From the NCBI GenBank assembly GCA_963995505.1, contig OZ023184.1, positions 1,984,001 to 2,048,000 on the forward strand: a DNA stretch of 64,000 bases. Direction: 5' to 3'. This DNA comes from Hypericum androsaemum. Lineage: Eukaryota > Streptophyta > Magnoliopsida > Malpighiales > Hypericaceae. Made by a program: the position numbers and the translations under genes. Under the pieces are notes generated by a model. It made no database searches, had not been told where the DNA came from, and saw only the letters and a program-made list of their open reading frames with translations. This document shows, piece by piece, positions 1 through 12,166 of the stretch (within the stretch, counting starts at the first letter, position 1; every line of letters begins with the position of its first letter).

Positions 1-880
1 GAAGAGGCAGCGGGACGGCGACGAGGCTTTGGAGTAACCGACGAGGTCGACCTCGACCTCTGCCCGAAGCACCTCCGGCCTCTAGATCCCGACGGTGGTG
101 GAGTTAGAGGATGGGAGGGGAACTCTCTCTCCTGCCCCTCACAACATGAGCTCCAAGGTTGTCGCGATGGTGAAGCTCGTCCTTGAGCCTCCCCCTACTT
201 TAAGCTTCACCGCGGAGAAGCCGCATTAAAAGAGGATGGCTCCGGAGATCCACATGTTTAGGTCGATGTCGATAACACTCAAGCGCAAGACCTGTAATTT
301 TGGTCCCAAAATTAACTCACGACCATTTTGGTTTGTGGAGTAAAACTAATAGGTGTTGATTTTAATATTTAGATGAAAGTTTTTGATTTCAAGGTTGAAG
401 ATGAAAATTTGGAAAGAGATGATTTTTGATTTCCATGGTAAAAAAGCGAAAAAATATTTGATGATGTTGGCGAGGGGGGTTTTAATCGATTTTTGAAAAG
501 ACGGGGAGTTGAGAGGCGAATGACAAATATCTGATGGCCTGAGAGTATAATTTCTCTAAACTAGGGGAGTTTTTAATCGTTTTTCGAACACCAAAAAAGT
601 GAGAGGCGAATATGCCAAATACGAAGAACCTGGTAGTAATTATCCCTAAAAAATTTCGTGTTCCATTGTAACTAATTTATTGAGATTTTGCTTTATTTAC
701 ACCTATCCAAGGACCACGATCATCCTTATCGCAAGTCTGGCACTCCCTGTGCCGAGTCATTGCATATTTGCGGGTACAGTTTTCAGATAGGGATGGTTGA
801 AACACGACAATTTTAGATCAAAAACGTACCAATTTTGACTTAGTCAACATGTTATCACACGAGAATCATCCGAAGAACAA
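1..880. other. Spacer with degenerate tandem repeat
   Basis: No gene is supported here. Between about 468 and 650 a unit of roughly 90 bases occurs twice. Each copy has a G-rich start followed by TTTTAATCG, a GAGAGGCGAAT core and a CTCTAAA or CCCTAAA end. A related copy lies at about 18216-18300, so this is a dispersed repeat family. The first 250 bases are GC-rich but contain no convincing open frame. Confidence 0.5.
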
Positions 881-885
881 CGAAC

Positions 886-1158
886 TGTTGAGTAATAAGA
901 TCGAAACGAGTAAAATACGAGACACAAGAATTACGTGGAAACCCCAAGACGGGGAGAAAACCACGGGCAAAGGAGAGTCGTCCACTATGTGAGTCCAATC
1001 GGTTACAAGGCCTCCATGAGGGTTCTCTCTACCTCACAACTCTCAACTAGTACAAATAAGACCTAGGCATAGGCCGTATATATATAGGAGACTAGTACTC
1101 TATTCTGATCAGGAAATAGAGCCCTACTCTAATTAGGAATTTGGAACAATCCCTAACA
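886..1158 (-). repeat. Copia 3' LTR
   Basis: This 273-base LTR matches 5943-6215 at every base I compared. On the element strand it starts TGTTAGGG and ends CAACA. A run TATATATA near 1077-1084 may serve as the promoter TATA region in the other copy. Confidence 0.95.
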
Positions 1159-1172
1159 AATCTCCACCTTGG
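1159..1172 (-). other. Polypurine tract of the copia element
   Basis: Directly inside the 3' LTR, the minus strand reads AAGGTGGAGATT. This purine run is in the position and of the type that primes plus-strand DNA synthesis in plant copia elements. Confidence 0.75.
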
Positions 1173-1240
1173 ACCAAATTCTATGACTCCATCTTCAACG
1201 TTTCTCCACCTTCACCATCAGCCCCTAAGGGCAATCAGCA

Positions 1241-4200
1241 TCAAGCATGAACACCGACCAAGTCCAAGCAATGCTCGAACTTAGTACCAGAAAGCGGCTT
1301 CGTCAACATGTCTGCAGGGTTGTCCTTGGTACCCACCTTGCTCACAACAATGTCACCTTGAGGAACATGCTCCCGAATGAAGTGGTACCTCACATTAATG
1401 TGCTTTGTCCTCTCATGATACATAGCATCCCTCGTGAGATGGATAGCACTTTGACTATCACAGTACACTGTACTGACCTGCAGCATCTCACAGATTTCAC
1501 TGAAGAAACCTTTCAACCAGATAGCCTCCTTCACACCTTCAGTTATAGCCATGTACTCCGCCTCAGTGGTAGACAACGCCACTGTGGCCTGTAGACAAGC
1601 TCTCCAACTGATAGCACATCCTCCAAGAGTGAAGACATATCCAGATAAGGATCTGAACTTATCATGATCTCCAGCATAATCTGAATCTACGAAACCAACA
1701 ACTCCATCACTGGTGCGTCCAAACTGTAGACACACGCCCTTGGTACCCTTCAAGTACCTCATAATCCACTCCACTGCTCTCCAATGACCTTCTCCAGGAT
1801 TTGCCATAAACCTGCTAACGACACTCACAGCATAGGCCAAATCCGGGCGTGTGCAAACCATAGCATACATCAGAGAACCAACAGCATTGGAGTATGGAAC
1901 ACCAGACATGTAATCGACCTCAGCAGCTGACTGTGGAGATAAGGCAGACGAAAGCTGAAAATGTGTACCAAGAGGAGTACTCACAGGATTACCAGTCACA
2001 TCAAACCTGTCAAGTACCTTTTCAATGTAACTCTCCTGGCTCAGAAATAATTTCCTTGCTCCTCTATCTCTGGCAATCTCCATACCAAGAATCTTCTTAG
2101 CAGGACCCAAATCTTTCATCTCAAACTCGCAACTCAACAGAGCTTTGAGCTTCCTCACCTCTCCTTTGTCACTTGCAGCAATTAACATGTCATCCACATA
2201 CAGGAGCAAATACACTTGGGAACTGTCGCGTAGCCTTTTCAGGTAAACACAACTATCATACTTGCTCCTCTCATAACCATGAGAAATCATAAAGGAATCA
2301 AACCTTTTATACCACTGCCTCGGAGACTGCTTAAGGCCATACAGGGACTTCTTCAACAAGCACACATGGTCTTCTTTGCCTTCAACATGAAAACCCTCAG
2401 GCTGTGCCATATAAATCCGCTCCTCAAGCTCTCCATTCAAGAAAGCTGTCTTCACATCAAGCTGTTCAAGCTCCAAATCCTGCATAGCAACAATACCAAG
2501 AAGAGAACGAATCGAGGTATGCTTCACAACTGGTGAAAACACCTCATTAAAGTCCACACCAGGAATCTGACTATATCCTCTAGCCACTAGTCTAGCCTTG
2601 TATCTAGGCTCTTCAACTCCATGTATACCATCCTTCTTCTTGAATACCCACTTGCAACTGACAACCTTCTTATCCTTAGGCAGCTTAGTAATCTCCCAAG
2701 TCTTGTTCTTGTGAAGAGATTCCATCTCTTCCTCCATAGCAACCAACCATCTAGCAGAGTCTTTCGACTTCACAGCATCTGAGTAACTAGACGGTTCTTC
2801 ACAGCTATCAACTTCTTCTGCCACATTCAGGGCAAAAGCAACAATATCAGCCTCACCCAACTTCTGTGGAGGCCTGATAATTCTTCTGGGCATGTCTCTA
2901 GCAATAGAATACGGTGGCTCCCTCTCAACTGTGCCAACATTCTCAGCTTCATCAGACAACCCACCATGAGTAGGACCATGGCAATCAACATCACGGAAGG
3001 AACTAGCTTCTGGATCATCATCAAACTCCACCTGCACTTTTGACTTTTGCAAGTCCACACTTGGAGCACTCGGAACACCAGGTGAAGAAATATCCTCCCT
3101 CTTACTCAGCATGTCTGTCTCTTTGAAAATAACATTCCTACTCAACAAGACCTTAGACAGCTCGGGACACCACAACTTGTATCCCTTCACTCCAGAAGCA
3201 TAGCCAAGGAAGATACATTTCACAGATCTTGGCTCTAACTTGCCATTATTCACATGAGCATAGGCAGGGCACCCAAATATCTTCAAATCAGCATAATTAG
3301 GAGGATTTCCAGACCACAATTCTTCAGGTACCTTGCCATCAAGTGATGCATGAGGTGAACGATTGACAAGGTGACAGGCAGTGGAAGCAGCTTCAGCCCA
3401 AAACGACTTAGGCAAACCAGCATTTGACAGCATACAACGAACTTTCTCCAACAAAGTTCTGTTCATTCTTTCAGCGACTCCATTCTGTTGAGGTGTACCA
3501 GGGATTGTCTTATGCCTGACAATACCCTCATTCTTGCAGAACTCATCAAACCAACTAGAGCAAAACTCCAATCCATTGTCTGTGCGGAGATGCTTGACAT
3601 CTCTCCCAGTCTGCTTCTCAATCATAGTCTTCCACTGCTTGAAAGTGACAAAGACATGATCCTTGCTCTTCAAGAAGAACGCCCACACCTTCCTTGAATA
3701 ATCATCAATGATAGTCAGCATATACTTGGAACCATTCTTTGTTGCAACTTGAGACGGTCCCCAAAGATCAGAATGAACATAGTCAAGTTTTCCCTTTGTA
3801 GTGTGCACACCTTTCTGAAAACTGACTTTCTTCTGCTTGCCAAACACACAGTGCTCACAAAATTCCAGCTTCCCAATACCCTGTCCACATAATAATCCTC
3901 TCCTATTCAGCTCGGTCATGCCTTTCTCACTCATGTGACCAAGTCGCATATGCCACAATGAGGTATTCTCAGAATCTGTCAACGAGCCAGATGCAGCAGC
4001 AGCAGTCCCTGTAACTGTAGAACCCTGCAAAACATACAGATTTCCAACCTCCTTTTTGGCTTTCATATGCACTAATGAGTTCTTACTCACACGAAGAACT
4101 CCACCTTCTCCGGTATACTTGTACCCCAATGTATCAAGAGCACTCAACGAAATCAAGTTCCGCTTCAAATCAGGGATATGCCTCACATTCGTCAAGGTTC

Positions 4201-5290
4201 GAATGACACCATCATGCATCTTGATCTTCACTGTGCCAATACCAACAACCTTGCAGACAAAATTATTTCCCATGAGAACATTACCCTCAGCACGTTCATA
4301 TGTTGAAAACCAGTCCCGGATAGGACACATATGAAACGTACAAGCAGAATCAAGGACCCAGGCAGCATCAACTTTAGACTTCCCATCAATCACAGACAAA
4401 AGGTCTCCATCAGATTCTTCTTTCTGAGTGGTGGTGGCAACACTAGCACTGCCGCTATCAGAACTTTCTCCTTTCGGAGTACTGGACTTTTCGCCCTTCT
4501 TCTTGTTCTTCAACTCCGGACAGAACCATTTAATATGCCCAACCTTATGACAATTGAAACAAGTCTTATCCTTGTGCCTTGACCTTGATTTGCTTCTGCT
4601 CTTCTTCCTCGAACCAGACTTAGCATTCCTCTCCTCATACCTCCCTCTCATAACCAAGCCAGTCCCTTGGCTATTTTCAGAGGAACTCACAGTGTGCTTA
4701 TCAATTCTCTCTTTCTCCAAGAGCGAATCATGAACATTATCCCAACTCAGAGTATCATGGCTGAACAACAGAGTATCTCTGAATTGCTGATAAGAAACAG
4801 GCAACGAGCACAATAACAATAAAGCAAGATCTTCATCATCATATTTCACATCCAGAGTTCTAAGATCAGCCACTATATCCTTAAATTCATTAAGGTGGTC
4901 ATGAACAGACTTATCTTCTTGTATCCGGATAGAAAACAGTCGTTGCTTCAAGCACAGTTTGTTGGTCAAACTCTTGGGCATGCACAACTTTTTAAGCTTT
5001 GCCCATAATGAGGAAGCGGTTGTCTCCTTCAACACGTCCCGCAAAATATCATCTGACAGATGCAACTGGATCTGACTCACAGCCTTACGGTTCTTTGACG
5101 CCTTCATCGCATCATCCCAACTCGAAGGCATCGACTTCTCATCAAGTAGAGTCTCATCCAGCTCTAAATGTGTCAGAATAGCGCGCATCTTGACCTGCCA
5201 CAAGGAAAAATTAGTTTTCCTCGTCAATTGAGGAATCTCGTACTTCATCGAAGTCATCCTGAAAACACTCGAACCAAGAAATCCGCTCAA
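1241..5290 (-). CDS. Copia Gag-Pol polyprotein, intact
   Basis: A single open frame of 1349 codons encodes all retrotransposon proteins. In order it shows a UBN2-type Gag; a CCHC zinc knuckle ([14 protein letters not shown], about residue 245); an aspartic protease with DSA at the active site where most copia proteases have DSG; the GAG-pre-integrase H-H motif (LWHMRLGH); an integrase core with D-D-E and the [10 protein letters not shown] motif; a reverse transcriptase with YVDDM; and an RNase H with STTEAEY. No stop or frameshift interrupts it. The first ATG adds about 11 residues before a second Met ([11 protein letters not shown]) that looks more like the usual Gag start, so the true start may be the inner one. 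Confidence 0.95.
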   Translation of the reverse strand: MSGFLGSSVFRMTSMKYEIPQLTRKTNFSLWQVKMRAILTHLELDETLLDEKSMPSSWDDAMKASKNRKAVSQIQLHLSDDILRDVLKETTASSLWAKLKKLCMPKSLTNKLCLKQRLFSIRIQEDKSVHDHLNEFKDIVADLRTLDVKYDDEDLALLLLCSLPVSYQQFRDTLLFSHDTLSWDNVHDSLLEKERIDKHTVSSSENSQGTGLVMRGRYEERNAKSGSRKKSRSKSRSRHKDKTCFNCHKVGHIKWFCPELKNKKKGEKSSTPKGESSDSGSASVATTTQKEESDGDLLSVIDGKSKVDAAWVLDSACTFHMCPIRDWFSTYERAEGNVLMGNNFVCKVVGIGTVKIKMHDGVIRTLTNVRHIPDLKRNLISLSALDTLGYKYTGEGGVLRVSKNSLVHMKAKKEVGNLYVLQGSTVTGTAAAASGSLTDSENTSLWHMRLGHMSEKGMTELNRRGLLCGQGIGKLEFCEHCVFGKQKKVSFQKGVHTTKGKLDYVHSDLWGPSQVATKNGSKYMLTIIDDYSRKVWAFFLKSKDHVFVTFKQWKTMIEKQTGRDVKHLRTDNGLEFCSSWFDEFCKNEGIVRHKTIPGTPQQNGVAERMNRTLLEKVRCMLSNAGLPKSFWAEAASTACHLVNRSPHASLDGKVPEELWSGNPPNYADLKIFGCPAYAHVNNGKLEPRSVKCIFLGYASGVKGYKLWCPELSKVLLSRNVIFKETDMLSKREDISSPGVPSAPSVDLQKSKVQVEFDDDPEASSFRDVDCHGPTHGGLSDEAENVGTVEREPPYSIARDMPRRIIRPPQKLGEADIVAFALNVAEEVDSCEEPSSYSDAVKSKDSARWLVAMEEEMESLHKNKTWEITKLPKDKKVVSCKWVFKKKDGIHGVEEPRYKARLVARGYSQIPGVDFNEVFSPVVKHTSIRSLLGIVAMQDLELEQLDVKTAFLNGELEERIYMAQPEGFHVEGKEDHVCLLKKSLYGLKQSPRQWYKRFDSFMISHGYERSKYDSCVYLKRLRDSSQVYLLLYVDDMLIAASDKGEVRKLKALLSCEFEMKDLGPAKKILGMEIARDRGARKLFLSQESYIEKVLDRFDVTGNPVSTPLGTHFQLSSALSPQSAAEVDYMSGVPYSNAVGSLMYAMVCTRPDLAYAVSVVSRFMANPGEGHWRAVEWIMRYLKGTKGVCLQFGRTSDGVVGFVDSDYAGDHDKFRSLSGYVFTLGGCAISWRACLQATVALSTTEAEYMAITEGVKEAIWLKGFFSEICEMLQVSTVYCDSQSAIHLTRDAMYHERTKHINVRYHFIREHVPQGDIVVSKVGTKDNPADMLTKPLSGTKFEHCLDLVGVHA

Positions 5291-5928
5291 AACAGGTTAG
5301 AAAACCAAAATCAGCCAAAACAGTTGACTTTTGGTCAACCAGTCAAGCTGTTGACCAAGTCAACTCGGAAATTAGGGTTTTTAACCCAAAACTCCAAAGG
5401 GGCGGCGGCTTGGCGGCGGGCCACCACGACTGGGCGGCGAGTGGGCACGACGGTGGCGGTGCTGGGCGGAGGTGGCAGCGGCGGCTCGGGTTTGAGCGAG
5501 ATTTTCTCTCTCCCCGACGGTCCTCTCTCTCTTCCCAAAAAACGGCGAACGGCGGCGCGACGAGCAGCTCCAAGGCGACGAGCGAGCGGGTCGGTCCCCT
5601 CCAGGCGATGGGCGACGGCGCGGTGACGGGGCGCGGGCCTCCTCCACGGGCGACGGGTTCCGATCTCAAAGAACCCCGAGAACTCCCTCTCTCTCCCCGA
5701 TTCTTCTCCGACTTCCCCGAAGACAGCGAGCGGCGGGACGATGCCGGACTCCTCGGGCAGCAGCGGACGGACGAGCGGGCGGTGGTCGAGCGGGCGGCGG
5801 TCGGCTGGCTGAACGGCGGCAGCTCCAAGGGATCTCAAAAAACCCTAAATCTCGATTTTCCCCAAATCGGTTTACTGTTCACGGATTTTTTTTTTTTTTC
5901 GTGTCAAATACTCGTATACTCAGATCCG
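5291..5928 (-). other. GC-rich leader of the copia element
   Basis: About 640 bases lie between the primer site and Gag. Positions 5390-5830 are strongly GC-rich (GGCGGC and CGACGA runs), unlike the AT-rich LTRs and polyprotein. Because of that composition all frames stay open, including one of 167 codons on the element strand (5335-5838) that would act as an upstream frame before Gag. A T-run at 5886-5900 becomes an A-run in the transcript. Confidence 0.6.
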
Positions 5929-5940
5929 GCTCTGATACCA
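5929..5940 (-). other. Primer binding site (initiator Met tRNA)
   Basis: The minus strand reads TGGTATCAGAGC two bases inside the 5' LTR. This is the classic complement to the 3' end of plant initiator methionine tRNA and fixes the element's orientation. Confidence 0.92.
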
Positions 5941-5942
5941 AT

Positions 5943-6215
5943 TGTTGAGTAATAAGATCGAAACGAGTAAAATACGAGACACAAGAATTACGTGGAAACC
6001 CCAAGACGGGGAGAAAACCACGGGCAAAGGAGAGTCGTCCACTATGTGAGTCCAATCGGTTACAAGGCCTCCATGAGGGTTCTCTCTACCTCACAACTCT
6101 CAACTAGTACAAATAAGACCTAGGCATAGGCCGTATATATATAGGAGACTAGTACTCTATTCTGATCAGGAAATAGAGCCCTACTCTAATTAGGAATTTG
6201 GAACAATCCCTAACA
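5943..6215 (-). repeat. Copia 5' LTR
   Basis: Second 273-base LTR copy, in direct orientation with 886-1158 and apparently identical. It carries the element's promoter. CGAAC follows at 6216-6220 as the target duplication. Confidence 0.95.
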
Positions 6216-6220
6216 CGAAC

Positions 6221-9082
6221 AATATAATTAACTCGTAACTCGTAACATATTTTAACTCATCAAACTAAAGAATTTGGTGGGGCTTTGATGCAGAGATCAT
6301 GCTCGTTCCTTATCGCTGGCATGGCATCCCCGCCTATTAATGGTATCTGCAACGACTCTCATAGAGACTGCCAGGGCTGCAATATCTGTATTTCGGGAGT
6401 CTAATATTAATATATACATGTTTGCTGCCTCTCATTGAAACTCTTTTAAAGTAGGTAGCCAGTGTCCATAGATAGAATCATTGCTCGAAATTGCCATCAA
6501 TGATCCGGGGACCATTCTCCGTCCGATAATTAAGTTTTCTTATACATGTAATATCCGGGAGTTGCTATGCCGACTAATCCAATTTGAGCCGGGTGAAATA
6601 TTTGAAAGATGATAAAAATTTTCTAATAAATATTTAACATTGTTATGTTCTTAAGGACTCAACTTAAAATTTATTAGTTGAACTAAAACATATAATTACT
6701 ATAACTAAGTTTCCATAAAAATTGAACAAAAAAAGAAAGAAAAAAGGAAATTCCTTGCTGGTGGAAGAAGCAAAGCTAGTCCTCTCTCTACACCCCCACA
6801 TGTCCTTTTTTTACAATTTTCAAACCATCCGCCGGCCTGCATCATTGACCCATTTTGCTTTTTCCCCCTAAAAAGAAGTCTACTGTATTAAATTTTGTAA
6901 AAAGAATTTCCTAGCAGTAACTCGTTTATCTCTCAATCTTAATTTCGCTGCTAGAGTTCTTAACCTTAAATTTAAAATTTTTCATCCCACGATCCTAACT
7001 CATCCTTTTCTCGATTGACCGAATACCAAAAGTAACTCTGGAAAATTGTAAAAAATAAAAAGTTAATTAGTCTAATCATTAAAATTGAAGAACGCCCTGC
7101 TATAGGTTTACATGTTCCTAATTTATTATGTCCAAATTATATGTTCCTAATTTATTTTTTGAAAATTATACAGTACCTATGTGATTTTTACGCAAACAAA
7201 TTTACAATCGATCTCACTAAGGCCAGATTTCAGAGTTCCATATAATTACGTTGGTATCCCAAAAAAGGCATGGCCAGTGCAGTCATCAAAAGCGACGGCC
7301 GAAGATCCCGCCGGAGACATACGCTTCAGCTGCACGCCAACTACAAATGATGAACAAAGAAGATTAACCAACACGTATTATTCTAATTTTGAATAATAAA
7401 ATTGCCATCAACCAACAATTGCTTTTTTCTATTAAAAACCAAAAATTTCTATTTAGATTTTCAAGATTAATTTAGAGTTTTTGGAAAATATTTTTTTAGT
7501 TATAACATGACTTAATTTTATTTGATTAATAAATTTAATTGACAGGATATCGTAATTAACAAAAAGAAAAAAAAGGGATCATTAAAAAAAGAAAAGAAAA
7601 GGAAAAGAACATTCCCTACCACATGCAGCCATGTGTTTAACTCTCTGACACGTCACCCTGCAAACCGGCAACCCAGCCGTTAAGTAGACGGCATGCTACG
7701 CCTCTCCCTCTGTCCTCCCTAATAATTAATCGGACAAATTTCAGTTTACTGCCGATTTTTAAATGCGAGTTTCGATTTGGTCCAGAATGATGACATGGAT
7801 TGTTATTTCTGGAAGATATACTAATATTTGTCATATAAAAGCTAAGCTTTAGGTTTTAAATAGATTCAGGGGTTTCCCATAAAGATTTGTGAATTCATAA
7901 GTACATTTCACATTTTTTAAATCTTATTAATAAAAACATTATCGTATTTTATACATGCATTTATGTAATATTTGAATATTTACACATCTCATATAATTGT
8001 TACACATCCCGTATTTTTACGTGGCATTTATTCTGCAAGAACATAAGTACTCAGATTTATCAATCACGTAACGTGGACCGTGGTAGTCAACATTTAATGA
8101 ATAATTAGTCAAAAGAACAACATTTGCCATTTATCCTCTCTTTTTATGTTAGAATAAAATAAGTAGAAAAAAATTGATACCAAGCTCCTGAAAAATGACA
8201 TGTAAATCGATCCAGGATTTCTCTAATTTTCCAATTCAAATGGTTTAACTGGTTGAACTACTAATTAGATCAGAGATTTTTTAAAATTTAAATATATTAT
8301 TAAATATATTTGATGTTAAAATGTTAAATATTTATAACTATTATTTAATTTTATTGCAAACATTATAATTTATGAATATTAAAATTATTAGTTAATATAT
8401 ATTTTTAAATATATATTTTTGGACTCACGACTGGTTCAGTTGAATCAATGATCGATACCATCCAAATTTATCAGATTTAGTTTTGACTGATTAGACTACT
8501 AGTTGATTCATGTTTTTAAAACCATTCTCTTATATGATATATGGACATTCTGTTTTAACAAATTTTCAAGTTCTAGGCGTGAGATCGTATTGTTGTAGTT
8601 GTTAGCGCATTGTTGTAGTAAATATATTGTGAATGTTCTGATACAGTTCTATTTTAGAAGATAATTATTTTAATAGTTTTTTTCATGTTTGTAAATTTGA
8701 ACCTAAATTTTACTTAATAAATTCAAATGTTTATGTTATAAAAGAAATTATTTGGACGTCGGTAGTTTTGAAAAATAAAACGAAAAGGAATCGGAATAAG
8801 AAAATGAAAGTTGACTCATAACGTGGTCACACATCACCATGGAGGTGCTTTTCACCACCCATCCCCAACCAGCGAAAAGAAAAATAGGAAAACCGACAAA
8901 ACCAGAAACTAATAATGACCAAACAAGAAACAACCCCTTCACAACAAAAAGAAGAAGAAGAAGAAGAAAGAAGAAACCGCCCAAAGTAAAGCGGCACTGA
9001 GTGGGATCACTTTCAGTTAGTTAGCGAGTCAATTCCGTCGCAAAACGCTGCGTATTAGTTAGTAACCGCTCGCCGTTTTGGA
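6221..9082. other. AT-rich spacer
   Basis: Long stretches of A/T with no supported gene. At about 8241-8530 a weak inverted repeat (ends near AATGGTTT and AAAACCATT) could be an old MITE, but I could not define a target duplication. The last 300 bases hold the promoter and 5' leader of the hydrolase, including a GAA microsatellite at 8950-8972. Confidence 0.45.
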
Positions 9083-11606
9083 ATGGCGGGGGCGATGACG
9101 TGGCAGGACGAGCTCGCGAGCCTGGTGGAAGACACGGGAGTGAGGTACGCGTACGCTCCGACGACGGAGACGGTGATGGAGACGGCGTCGTTCTACGGAT
9201 TCGAGGAGGAGGAGGAGGTGAGGAGAGGTGGGAGCTGGAAGGAGGAGGCGGCGGGGTTCGCGAGAGCGTGGGGGGAGATGGTGGTGGAGCTGGGGAGAGG
9301 GTGCATGGACATCCTCGAGCAGACGGTCGCCACCGAGGACTCCTTCCTCGTCCAGAAGGTCGGGCGACCGGCCGCCCGTCTCTCCGCTCGGCTGAAGTTC
9401 CTGAACGACTTCCTTCCCGAGGATCGCGATCCCGCCCACGCCTGGCCCGTCGTCCTCTTCGTCTTCTTCCTCGCCCTCGCCGGTATATGTTTTTATTACG
9501 TACCTGCAACGACGTAGCAGTTACGGTTTTTTTTTTAAAAAAAAGAAAAGGAAATAGCGGTTACTTTTGTTTAGTCGGCCGAGAGCGGCTTCCCTTGGTC
9601 GTCGTTGACCGGGCTTGAATTATCGATTTTCTTTTATCGTCTATTAGAGTTCAATTTTTCCCCGCCGGAGGCAGTTGGAGTCACGAGAAGCTCGGATTCT
9701 ATGGAATGAAGTTTTGGATTCGCAATTTGTGGATAAAACTGATACCTCCGGGCGATTGGATATTAATTTAATTTTGTTGAATTAATTCTGTGCAGTGTTG
9801 AGTGTAAGTACGACACAAGATAGCTCGGTCCCACCGGTTAAGAGAGTGCGCGTGCACGCACCAAGTGCTAACCGCCTGCTCCTTCCGGATGGTAGATATC
9901 TGGCTTACAATGAGTTTGGTGTTTCGGCTGACCAAGCGCGGTTTCCGATAATAGCCCCGCATTCGTTCCTTTCCTCTCGGCTTGCAGGTTGGCTGATTTG
10001 GGAATTGTGATTTGTACGGAGTTGGTACGAGTTTTCATTTGATTCCGTTTGTGTGAGATTTGTCTGTTTTTCCTGTAGGTATGCTGCCAGGAGTGAAGGC
10101 ACCGTTGCTCGAGGAGTTCGGTGTTCGATTGGTCACCTATGACCTTCCTGGTTTCGGAGAAAGTGACCCTCATCCCCTCAGAAATCTGAACACCTCAGCT
10201 CAGGATATGGTCCGCCTAGCCAATGCGGTAGGGTTTGATGACAAGTTTTGGGTTTTGGGTCATTCGAGTGGAAGCATACATGTCTGGGCTGCACTCCGAT
10301 ACATACCTGACAAGATTGCTGGTATTTCTACCTGTCCTTTTGAGTAAATCCACCCTTTAATAATTTAATTAATACTTGCAATTGGGTTTCTTTTTCTGGA
10401 ACTCACTGCTGTGTTTGCAGGTGCTGCTCTGTTTGCCCCATTCGTCAATCCATATGAGCCAAGCATGAGCAGGGAAGAAACGAGAACAACATGGGTGCAT
10501 TGGCTGTCAGGCAGGAGGTTTATGTATGTCTTAGCTCGGAGATTCCCAATTTTCCTTTCTTACTACTATCGTCGGAGCTTCCTCTCCAGAAATCATGGTC
10601 GCATTGACAAATGGATGTCCCTTTCGCTAGGAAGAAAGGTTGGGTTCTTTACTGTCTTGGGTGCACCTAAAAACCTTGTTGAAGTTTGAAGTTTATGGCT
10701 GTTTTTTAATGCAAAAAAGCTTGTGATGAATTGCAAAGGTTAACAACTTGACATATCTAGGATGAACTTCTGGTTGAAGATTCAAGATTTGAAGAATTGT
10801 GGCAGAGGGACGTGGAAGAGTCCATCCGCCAGGGCAGTGCAAAACCTTTCATCGAGGAGGCTGTGCTTCAGGTTTCAAACTGGGGCTTTAGTATTTCAGA
10901 TCTCCAGGTGAAAAGGAAATGCCAGACAAAAGGATTTCTCCGGTGGCTCAAGTCCTTGTACAGTGAAGCGGAATGTGAATTAACAGGATTTCTTAATCCC
11001 ATACACATCTGGCAGGTTTGTGAATATCCCACTTCTCTGACCATGCTTTCAACATTAGATCTTTTGAAAACTTTTAGGCCCGTGTTTAGTGTCTTAAACA
11101 CAGAACCAACAATAGCTAAACTTTTCTTAATGTTATCCAATCGACCGAATCCTGTGAATAGTTTGGACATCGCTGCAGCAAATCTTGGATTCCCAGGGTT
11201 TTAGAAGAATTTGAAGCCAACCGCATATCTTTCCGATGTATTCAAGATTCGTGCATCAGCAGACAGGAAGCGTTCTTGCATTGTCGACATAATTTTAGCA
11301 GCTCCACGCTGTCTGTGATCACGATCATGCATCTTCTTATTTGTTCATTTTCTTTTTTGCTGATTATGTTGACAGGGGATGGATGATCAAGTAGTACCAC
11401 CATCGATGACAGAGTACATAACCCGGGCACTGCCTCAAGTAGTACTGCATAAACTCCAGAACGAAGGCCATTTTTCTTATTTCTTCCTGTGTGATGAATG
11501 CCATAGGCAGATTTTCTCTGAAGTATTTGGACATCCCTTGGGTCCTCTGGACAAGAAAACTGAAGCGGTTGCAATTCCATCCGAAGAAGGCGCGGAAGAG
11601 CCATGA
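9083..11606 (+). CDS. Membrane-anchored alpha/beta hydrolase
   Basis: Six exons (9083-9482, 9796-9987, 10079-10321, 10421-10638, 10761-11015, 11376-11606) join in frame to 512 residues. Residues 1-125 are a plant-specific acidic N-terminus. Residues about 120-137 are hydrophobic and probably anchor the protein in a membrane. The alpha/beta-hydrolase fold follows, with the nucleophile elbow GHSSG (258-262, Ser260), an acid residue in GMDDQVVPP (Asp439 or Asp440) and the catalytic histidine in NEGHFSY (His468), so the triad is complete. The final CDECHRQIF motif is typical of one plant subfamily. The substrate is unknown; esterase or lipase activity is only inferred. All introns are GT-AG. Confidence 0.88.
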
Positions 11607-12166
11607 TACCGGTAACGCGACATAATTGACGTAATTACACAGCATCCACAGACTTTTCCCTTCTCTGAAGACATCTGATGTATATACCACATCTTCTTCT
11701 TCTTCTTCTTGGGCTAAGGAGCATGAAAAATGAGTTGGCTTATTTTCACCAATCTTATTTTTTTTCTGTCCAGAGGAGATAGTAATACGTCAGCAGCTTT
11801 GCTGACTTGTTTTCTTCTACATATACATCGATTTCTTGTGTTTTTTTTTTTGGCCTAGTGGATGAAACCAGAAATGCTCAACTCATGATAACCAGCATCT
11901 TATTTCGTACTTAGAGTCGATGAGATGAGTTTTGCCGAGATCGTTACAGGCCTCGTGCAGCTTTCGGGTACAAACTTCTCTAAATATCGCGCTCATATGA
12001 AGTGTTAATACTTAATACATTCTGGAGGAATGAGAAATTATCATTCATGATCCAACAATACAGGAATTTCCTCGTTGCATTAAGCTGGCTCCCAGTAAAG
12101 GGGAAAAAGAATAAACTCCAATGTGAGCTCTTTCTTCTTTGTGAGTTTCTTAATAGCCTCTAAATC
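11607..12166. other. Convergent 3' ends of two genes
   Basis: This stretch lies between the hydrolase (+) and TIM14 (-), so it should hold both 3' UTRs. A CTT repeat at 11694-11709 is the only notable pattern. Confidence 0.4.

Larger units (their letters stand above)
886..6215 (-). mobile_element. Complete Ty1/copia LTR retrotransposon, recent insertion
   Basis: The 5330-base element is flanked by the 5-bp target duplication CGAAC (881-885 and 6216-6220). The two 273-base LTRs appear identical by eye, and each is bounded by TG and CA. Read on the minus strand the order is: 5' LTR (5943-6215), Met-tRNA primer site (5929-5940), GC-rich leader, one Gag-Pol frame (5290-1241), purine tract, 3' LTR (886-1158). 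Integrase lies before reverse transcriptase, which is the copia order. Every part needed for transposition seems present, so the copy may be autonomous. Short LTRs and a single polyprotein fit the broad Tnt1/Tork-like group, but the lineage is inferred. Confidence 0.95.

Noticed and set aside
1247..4582. Plus-strand frames opposite the copia polyprotein
   Set aside because: They are short, overlap the intact Gag-Pol on the other strand and show no domain, so they are shadows.
5335..5952. Several overlapping frames of 88-180 codons in the copia leader
   Set aside because: GC-rich DNA has few stops in any frame. No frame has recognisable motifs, so none is called as a gene.
8241..8530. MITE in the spacer before the hydrolase
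   Set aside because: Ends pair only weakly and no target duplication could be found, so it is mentioned but not called.
9021..9618. Frames of 126-172 codons over hydrolase exon 1
   Set aside because: They are alternative frames of a GC-rich exon. Only the frame from 9083 joins the hydrolase domain.
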